Positions 56,838 to 64,000 of a stretch of 64,000 nt of DNA are shown one piece after another; the stretch's first letter is position 1, and each line of letters opens with the position of its first letter. The translations under genes were made by a program, and so were the position numbers. Under the pieces are notes generated by a model that was given only the letters and a program-made list of their open reading frames with translations, did no database searches and had not been told where the DNA came from. The stretch spans positions 34,553 to 98,552 of the forward strand of contig JADDOH010004218.1 of the NCBI GenBank assembly GCA_016648135.1. The letters are read 5' to 3'. This DNA is from Agrypnia vestita. Taxonomy: Eukaryota; Arthropoda; Insecta; Trichoptera; Phryganeidae.

Positions 56838-59800
56838 AAGAATAAAACTAAACCGGCGGACCCTAAAAGTAATATGTATTGACCTTATAAAGATGTAGAC
56901 TAGTGGGGTTTTATTATAGAAGCAATCAATTCTTTAACAACAACAAGTGGACAAGTGGTTGCTTCATGGGTTTGTTAAAACTTATAAATGGATGGAATCC
57001 TAGATTCAAAGCTTAATCCCGGTATTTCGGATAAATATAAGAATTTGTAACATCGGAAAATAACGGGTAACGGGTTTTATGAAAAATATCGGTGCGTATA
57101 ACCATTAGAGTATGATCATTAGAATTAGAGTCTAGTCTCGATGACCCGGGTAAGTACGGATGCGTAAGGACTATGTTACAGTATTATTAAGATATATGAA
57201 TACTTACAATTGTCGAGCTAGAGTCTAATTCCGGTATCCCGAGGAATATAAATTCAAAGAAAGGGAAATAATGTCTAGTTTCGGTTTGGTTAGAGTATAT
57301 ACACCGTATAGTTACAGAGGCTGGATACTAAGCCCCAGCTACGGAAACTTAAAACGCGTGATGGCAGGATCAAAGGTTAGGTCGCGAACTATAGTTAATT
57401 AGGGGCCTGTGAATCGTATGCGCGTGCAAGGCAAGTGTCCGCAATCCTTAGGTATAAAGTGAGGTACATAAAGTGAAACTACGATGCACTGGAATGGATA
57501 TAATCGGCGGCAGATGGGTAAGTCATGTCATCCTCTTTCCGTTTTGAGATTATAACGATATATAAAGGTGGCGCACGATTAAGAAGAATGGTCTCGGGTT
57601 CGACACCCCAGACAGAGACGGAAGAAGCGCCGACAGTGAAAGCTAACCCCTGTACCGTAAACTTTACATATGTTTTTCCACAGGTGTTGTTTGCATGTTG
57701 GATCCGTACTGACCATAATAGGGGCGAATTAATTTGCCAAATAACCCTTCTCTGCATGTGTGTGAACTTCCAGGGATCGCGCGGCCCGTGTGCTCGACGC
57801 CGAACTTAATTATTCATTTCTATTTATTTATTTAATTGATGATTCATTAATTAATTAGGTATTTATTTGTCTATTCATATGCCGCGTCCCAGTTATATAT
57901 AGTCAGGAGGCGTTCCGATAGTATCATCACCATCATTAGCAGTGTCCCAGTTGTATATCGTCAGGAGACGTTTCAATAGTATCATCATCATCATCTTCAT
58001 TAGCGGTGTTCCAGTCATATATAGTCAGGAGGCGTTCCGATAGTATCATCACCATCATTAGCAGTGTCCCAGTTGTATATCGTCAGGAGACGTTTCAATA
58101 GTATCATCATCATCATCTTCATTAGCGGTGTTCCAGTCACATATAGTCAGGAGGCGTTCTGATAGTATCATCATCATCATTAGCGGTGTTTCAGATATAT
58201 ATCGTCGGGAGGCGTTGCGATAGTATCATCATCATCATCGTCATTACTAGCGGAGGTTCAGCTGTATATAGTCAGGAGACGTTTCAATAGTATCATCATC
58301 ATCATCTTCATTAGCGGTGTCCCAGTCATATATAGCCAGGAGGCGTTCCGATAGTGTCATCATCATCATTAGCAGTGTCCCAGGTATATAGTCAGGAGAC
58401 GTTTCAATAGTATCATCATCAACATCATCATTAGCGGTGTCCCGGTTATATATCGTCAGGAGGTGTTTCAATAGTATCATCATCATCATCATCATTAGCA
58501 GTGTCCCAGTTATATATAGTCAGGGGGCGTTTCGATAGTATCATCAACATCATTATCATTAGCAGTGTCCCAGTTATATATCGTCAGGAGACGTTTCATT
58601 AGTATCATCATCATCATCATCATTAGCGGTGTCCCAGTCATATATAGTCAGGAGGCGTTCCGATAGTATCATCATCATCATTAGCGGTGTCTCAGATATA
58701 TATCGTCAGGAAACGTTACGATAGTATCGTCATCATCATCATCATCACTAGCGGTGGTTCAGATAAATATCATCAGGTGACGTTTCGATAGTGACAACAT
58801 TATCTTCATCAGTGAAGGCAGGGTTCCAGTTACACATCAGCCGGAGAAAATTAGGCAGATCCCATCATCATCGATGGCAGGATTCTAGCTGTACACAATT
58901 TGGAGAAAATACACCGACATCCCTGGCCAGGGGCTAGGCATATCCCTACTGTCCAGATCCACCTTTCCATCTACTAATACGAGGGGTCATGGCCTCGTGA
59001 AACCACATGGCAACCAACCATTACAAGTATTTATTTATGTATTGTATATGTAAGTATATGTATGTATATTATATTTTATTAGTATGTATCTATTCGTACG
59101 TAGTGTATGAGGGGGCTCTTCACGGGTGGCACAACACCCGTGCGGATGTCTTCCCTCGTCTGGAATGGATTGAACGTATTGATGCATACCAGATTATAAT
59201 AAGTACTACCTGGGAGGGTGATTGCAGTCACTGTAGTGTCGCGAATGGCCAATGGGCTGTAGTTGCTCACAGGCGAGGGTTGGGGAGCCTAGGAAACTCC
59301 CCCTCCCCACTCGCATATTTTTGACTTGACAGGTGGCCCGGGACCATCTTTACAATAGCTTCAGTATATATACCGTAGTTTAACTTAGTTTAACCTGGAG
59401 GAGTTGGAATTCGGGGGGCAAACTGGCTCTGAGCCCGGGCGCCAGACACTGACGCGAGGGATGGTGCGGTACTTTGCACAGAAGAGGCCCAACATGAAAA
59501 GGCGCATCCAGGCTCAGGTCAACGTATCCGGAACTCGTGTCGGGAGAAGGAAGATGGGATCAGTCACCGATGAGCCTTTGGGTATGGTGGGGCCGAATTT
59601 AAAGCAACCACATCTTCCGCGTACACAAACATTTACACATACCTTCTACAAACCCCTTATCCATTAGAACTCAACGTACCACTAGTACCGGCTAGTAAAT
59701 AAACGTAACAATGTAATTGATATAAAGATAATGCAGAGTAAATATAAAAGATCGTAAGGAATAAGCACAGCGAGATAACGGCGGAAGATAAAATTATTAA

Positions 59801-60423
59801 TCAGCGAGGGCGTCGAAGACGGAATCATCCATAGGAGCGGCTACGAAGGACTCGAGGGCTTTCAGGGGATCTATGTACTCTATATGTGCATGCGCATGTG
59901 ATAACGGCACGTTACTAACCTTTCCAGTGGATGGCGGTCGATCCCATACAGGTAGGACAATGGGGGATCGAGCGGAGAGGGCGTGGAAGCAGAGGATCGC
60001 GCACTCTGGAAGCGCAGCTACACCAGATGCAGTGGTTTCAGTCCGTAGGAATGATAGGTAAATAATATAGGGCCACGGAACATAGTATGTTTAGCAATTG
60101 CACCGTAGGGCTTAATTGACGTGCTAGGTAGTTTTGTTTGCGTTTTCCATGAACATTCACGAACTTCATACCCCAGTATTTAATTTAAGTTTAGCTTGCG
60201 TTAGGGTTACCACAAAACCAATTCATCCCCTATAGTTCGAAACAAAAAATTACACAACGTGAACTGGGGAGGTCTTGAATAAAGCGAGGGTGTTTGGAAA
60301 TACTACGTTAAAAACCGTAGAGCCTTCACCCGACGTAGATAGATAGCTTGTTTGCCTCTAACAAGGCGTAAACTCAGTTAGGAGTAGGATCGAGCTGAAA
60401 GGCGAAGAAGAGGAGCCATCACA
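56838..60423. repeat. Repeat block B (3,586 bp), copy of 3438-7023
   Basis: Same left and right limits as block A at an offset of exactly 53,400 bp. Differences from A: an expanded and rearranged minisatellite, a 36-bp absence near 59690, an extra C in a C-run at 59300 that ends one open frame early, and scattered substitutions. Right of 60423 the sequence becomes a LINE relic. Confidence 0.9.
57886..58790 (+). repeat. Minisatellite of about 60-bp units (about 15 copies), block B
   Basis: Same unit as 4497-5350. I count 15 TCAGG/TCGGG landmarks. The order of variant units differs from block A, so the two arrays have evolved separately by unit gain and loss. Confidence 0.9.
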
Positions 60424-60605
60424 CATTATTGAATCGAATGAAAAATTACCTAATTGCGAAAAAACGGATCGATATGACTCTGAAATGATAGGTTCACTTC
60501 TACACGTAGAAATGTGACTTCAATTAAGGTGACTTGGTCATGTCTTTAGAATGGCAGAGGAGTCAATAAAAAAATATATTTTCTTGGAATATGTATTAAG
60601 ATATG
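60424..60605 (+). mobile_element. LINE pol relic
   Basis: QLR, stop, LGHVFRMAEESIKKYIF near 60522-60590 fits the LRWLGHVFRMxEExxPKKxLF segment of insect LINE pol. Block B ends directly against this relic, so it probably inserted into or beside it. Confidence 0.55.
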
Positions 60606-61085
60606 TATTATTATACTTCGATAGCTGTATGTGTGATTATGTGGTTTTTGATCTTTTCTTTATTGATTTAAAATTTAGTTTGATCCAAGTAGAAAATCTA
60701 CGACATACTTTGTTCAACTGGTGGGTCGCCTGTCTCCGTGTAATAAATCTTCCGTCTTTCATATTCCTTGCCTTTTTGTCACTCAACTTTGATATTACCG
60801 AGATACTTTGAGTAGTCAACCGTTTTCAGAGATGTCCAAAATGCGAATCTATGGCGTCATCTCTGCTTGAAGATGTTGAAGCAGATTGCGCGGTTTATCG
60901 ATCAAATTTGTTATTAAATAATAAATGTCCAAAGTGATATTTTTTATTTTATTTATTCGAATTAAAGCCTACAATGCATGAAGATGTTTTACGTAGTAAA
61001 AGATTAAAGCGTTTGAATAATATCTGCTCCACACATCTGTTAGTCGCTTACAATAATATCTATAAAATTACTTACTTAAAGGTGA

Positions 61086-61116
<31 letters not shown>

Positions 61117-61739
61117 TCATATATTATTTAGCATAGAGGTAGCTCTTTTAGGTATTGTTGCCAAACATATCCTGGAGGAACTCGGTTGGATAATAGCGTT
61201 GGATAATAGATAATAATAGAATAGATAATAGCTAAAGCCAAGGATAATAGCTCTCTCATGTAGGATATCTCAGAATTTTTTGCATTTCTGTGCTCTATAA
61301 TGTGTTAAATTATTTTTCAATAGATAATTTCTTCGTGATTAAATAAATTTTAATAGCGATTTTGTTTATTACACAAACAAGCTACCCAAGAACCCCTCAT
61401 ATTATGATATATTGGCTACATTGAGATCGTTATCGCCGTGATACATATTAAGTGTAACAAATTGCGCACGGAAACGGGGGACCAGTACAACATTTGTAAG
61501 AAAGTCCTGGAAAAGTTTGCTCGAAGACAGACGGTACTCAGAAATGCGCCATTTATTTTCATTACGGAGGATTAAGTCGGGGAAAAAACTCAACAAAGCT
61601 CCGACGCTGTAATAACACCTGGCAGAGCAGTATGGTACGTCAAATTCTTATTTGCTTGCTGTTAATTTATAACTGAAAAAAGCCTTTAAAAAATAAAATG
61701 CTTTTATAATAATACAAATAAATAAATATACATCATCAT
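60606..61739. other. Unassigned sequence with a (GT)n run
   Basis: (GT)13-14 at 61090-61116. Otherwise no gene or repeat recognised. Confidence 0.5.
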
Positions 61740-61880
61740 ACTTATTAATTAATTTTACCCTGATGAAAACATAGGGGTTGAAACATGCAGATTTTTCAGG
61801 AAATAGTGGTTTTATACAAAGTGTTATCTTTTTGTTAATATAAATGGTGTAACCACAAACATATTTTGCTTTTATTGAAG
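61740..61880 (+). mobile_element. PLE-type relic with hammerhead-like core
   Basis: CTGATGA (61760-61766), extra A, AAC...GTT short hairpin, GAAAC (61780-61784). Downstream GTGGTTTTATACAAAGTG and TAACCACAAA follow the layout of 12810-12885. Stem II is only three pairs and ACATGC is not a palindrome, so activity is unlikely. Confidence 0.45.
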
Positions 61881-62167
61881 ATGCAAATATGTTGATTTTG
61901 AATTATAGGTATAAGGGTGAGCAAACATAGAAATTATGTACAACGAAGATTATTTTGTTTTATGGTTCGTGTAAGTTTATTATCATAGCATTAATTAATT
62001 TCTTAGTATTATTCTATCGGAGTTATTTTCATAATAAATAGGTATAATTATTAGGTGAGAATAAAGAGCACTCGAGGATAATTTAAAGTTATTGAAATAA
62101 ATTTATTAAAATAAATAAAAATAGAACATGGGAATGGAAATATTTTTCATATTAAATTTTTCTTATA

Positions 62168-62711
62168 CAGTAGGCGCACGATTATCCGGGATGGATGGTA
62201 AAAAAAATCCTGGATTTTCAAGGATAAGACAAAATTATTGAAAAAGTGACCAAAAATTACACAACTGTCCAATAAAACTGTCAGTAAATTGCGCATGTGT
62301 GTTTACGCACAGCAAAAAGACCGCCGCGCACCGGGATGTAACGGTAATCAAATACTTTTTTTACCACAATTATTATTTCGTTTACTTAAAAAGTCAACAC
62401 AAAAGGTTATTAAGTCACTCCGAAAAATAAGGAAGTAAATAGGATTATTTATGCCGTCATCTGTCAGGTGTGCCACATTTTTTGGGCTTTTTTGTAAGCG
62501 ACAATGACAACTGGACGCAACTAACCCTCATAAGGCACTAAAACGCAACTAACCCTCATAAGGCAATTAAATAATAAACACAAAACAATTGTTTTGAGAA
62601 ATTGCTTTTCGGACACGATAAACACTTTTTGATAAATATGAACACTACAATATTTTCTTTTTAAAACATATTTTTTCAATGAATTCGTCCCGGATAATCG
62701 GGAGATCACTT
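62168..62711. mobile_element. pogo/Tigger-like MITE
   Basis: 544 bp between TA dinucleotides. Ends CAGTAGGCGCACGATTATCC and, inverted, AAGTGATCTCCCGATTATCC; CGATTATCCGGG is typical of pogo/Tigger terminal repeats. No transposase remains. A 24-bp tandem duplication (AACGCAACTAACCCTCATAAG) lies at 62516-62567. Confidence 0.7.
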
Positions 62712-62869
62712 TACATCTGAAAAGACTTTTGAACATATGCCAGAAAATATTTAGATTATTTTTATATAAATTATTATTGTTAATCATGTGTATTATTTTA
62801 ACTTAGTATAATAGCTGTCCAGATATTTTTAGTTTAATGTAAATACAGTGATCTTTCATGCACATATAA

Positions 62870-63245
62870 TCATAAAAAATGAAAACTACGGTGTCTTTGT
62901 TAAATGTTTACATGAATCATATGCAATATTATTGCTGTTTTACTTAACGTTCGGTGAATCGGAGGCAATAGAGTTGCACCATGGCTTCATCTAAACTTGA
63001 ATCACGAGCTATTACGTTTCTTTTCTGCTACGTCTAAATGTGAATCATTTGCAATAATTTTGCTTCTTTGCAACTTCTAAATATGAATTGTACGCAATAT
63101 TGTTGCTTCTCTGTTACATACATATAATCGAAAATCATGTACAGTATTGTTGTAAATCTGCTACATATTATCGTCAATCATTCAAAATATTGTTTCTCTT
63201 CTGCAACATCTAATCGTGAATTATATACAGTATTGTTGCTCCTCT
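62870..63245. repeat. Degenerate tandem repeat of about 57-bp units
   Basis: Five to six diverged units with TCTAAATGTGAATCATTTGC, AATATTGTTGCTTCT and TGCTACAT themes. Confidence 0.6.
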
Positions 63246-63829
63246 GGTCTTGTTCAATGTTTAATGGTGTAGCACCTCTGCTCCTACAGACTCGCATGAA
63301 TGTTTCTCGTAAGTAATCTACAGTCAAACAATGGTTAAATATGAAAAATAAAATGTAGTCCACTCCTGGCATGACAAACAATAGAGTGCAGGTTTGTTTA
63401 ATAAAAAAAGAAACTTACAAGAAAACGTCCGTGTTTTGTAGCTGAATAAGAGAATAACGAAGCTGTTCGGTCGTCCAATGTTATAAAATAGAATTGTTTA
63501 TTTTACAGGTACGCTAACCGTCATCCAAATAAATTAGGCTGCAACCTCCACAGCTTGTAACTCACTTGCCCGTGGAATAAGAGCTGTTGGGGCCCTGTTA
63601 ATGCTCCAGTTTCTGTAGCACCACAACAGACCCTTGCGAATATTTAATAAGAAAGCTATTGAAAAATGAATACTGGGAACTCCTGGTGCCCAACAAATGC
63701 AATTTATTTCAGAGTATTTCAGGAATGACTATCAATGTTGATATACAAAAACATACATTTTCGGGTATAGTAAGACCATGAGCAAGTTTACTAACTGTTT
63801 CACGGGTCATTGATTTTATTCTCATAATA
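63246..63829. other. Unassigned sequence
   Basis: Nothing recognised. Confidence 0.4.
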
Positions 63830-64000
63830 GCAGTATACAAAAGAATTCTGGTACCAACACTGAAGTATATATATGATGTCTGGATCTGGCAGATGAAAAA
63901 CGAAAGTAGACTGAATACAGAGGAAAGGAGATCGTTTAAAAATGTGTGCGACAAATCAATTTATGATGGAATAAAGAATGAACAAATTAGAAAAGAACGT
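63830..64000 (+). mobile_element. LINE pol fragment running off the window
   Basis: 57 open codons to the last base: AVYKRILVPTLKYIYDVWIW, QMKNESRLNTEERRSFKNVC, DKSIYDGIKNEQIRKER. VLVPTLxYGxExWxL, ESRINxxExRxLRxxCGxTxxDxxRNExIRE is the conserved region after the RT palm in insect LINEs. No stop so far. The upstream RT is missing, so it is 5' truncated at about 63828. Confidence 0.8.

Noticed and set aside
58247..58495. Minus-strand frame starting with a methionine run
   Set aside because: It is simply the ATC repeat of the minisatellite read in reverse.
3438..60423. Blocks A and B as the terminal direct repeats of one giant 57-kb element
   Set aside because: The DNA between them is full of unrelated LINE, LTR and MITE relics of different ages and has no viral or transposon gene set.

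Overview
This looks like a gene-poor, A+T-rich stretch of an animal nuclear genome, most probably an insect or other arthropod. The evidence is the mix of decayed elements: RTE/jockey/CR1-type LINE tails, Penelope-like elements (PLE), mariner and pogo remnants, a gypsy-style solo-LTR family, and short TTAGG-type runs. I found no intact host protein-coding gene, rRNA, CRISPR array or bacterial-style operon. The one candidate host exon is a short terminal-exon-like segment near 33.6 kb on the minus strand. Everything was read by eye; similarities and identities are visual estimates.

Layout. 1-3.4 kb: AT-rich DNA, a TE-like coding relic, a diverged tandem duplication, an LTR-like promoter segment and a TAA microsatellite. 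3.44-7.02 kb: repeat block A with a 60-bp minisatellite. 7.3-14.1 kb: a solo LTR, LINE tails, a mariner transposase relic, a fold-back MITE and a mariner-like element. 14.6-24 kb: a palindrome with a hammerhead-like core, two more solo LTRs, a tRNA-Arg-like gene, a second MITE copy and a CR1-type LINE tail. 24.5-33.2 kb: many inverted and direct duplications, a LINE split by an insertion, and a nearly perfect 560-bp fold-back. 33.6-49.8 kb: the exon candidate, an LTR-like segment, a well-formed minimal hammerhead motif, several LINE relics, a PLE GIY-YIG endonuclease relic and a plus-strand solo LTR. About 51-60.4 kb: a long non-coding repeat region with nested tandem arrays and a tRNA-Glu-like sequence, ending in block B, a near-identical copy of block A exactly 53,400 bp away. 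60.4-64 kb: LINE relics, a PLE motif, a pogo-like MITE and a LINE tail running off the end.

The two themes most worth following are these. (1) A set of hammerhead-ribozyme-like motifs on PLE-type repeats, several sharing CTGATGA plus one extra base, a stem II, then GAA followed by a short palindrome (ACGT, ACTAGT, ACCGGT). The copy at 36931-36976 is complete. (2) The recently copied 3.59-kb block with a common right end, whose copy B continues upstream into kilobases of tandem arrays and a tRNA-like sequence, and which fits no element class I recognise.
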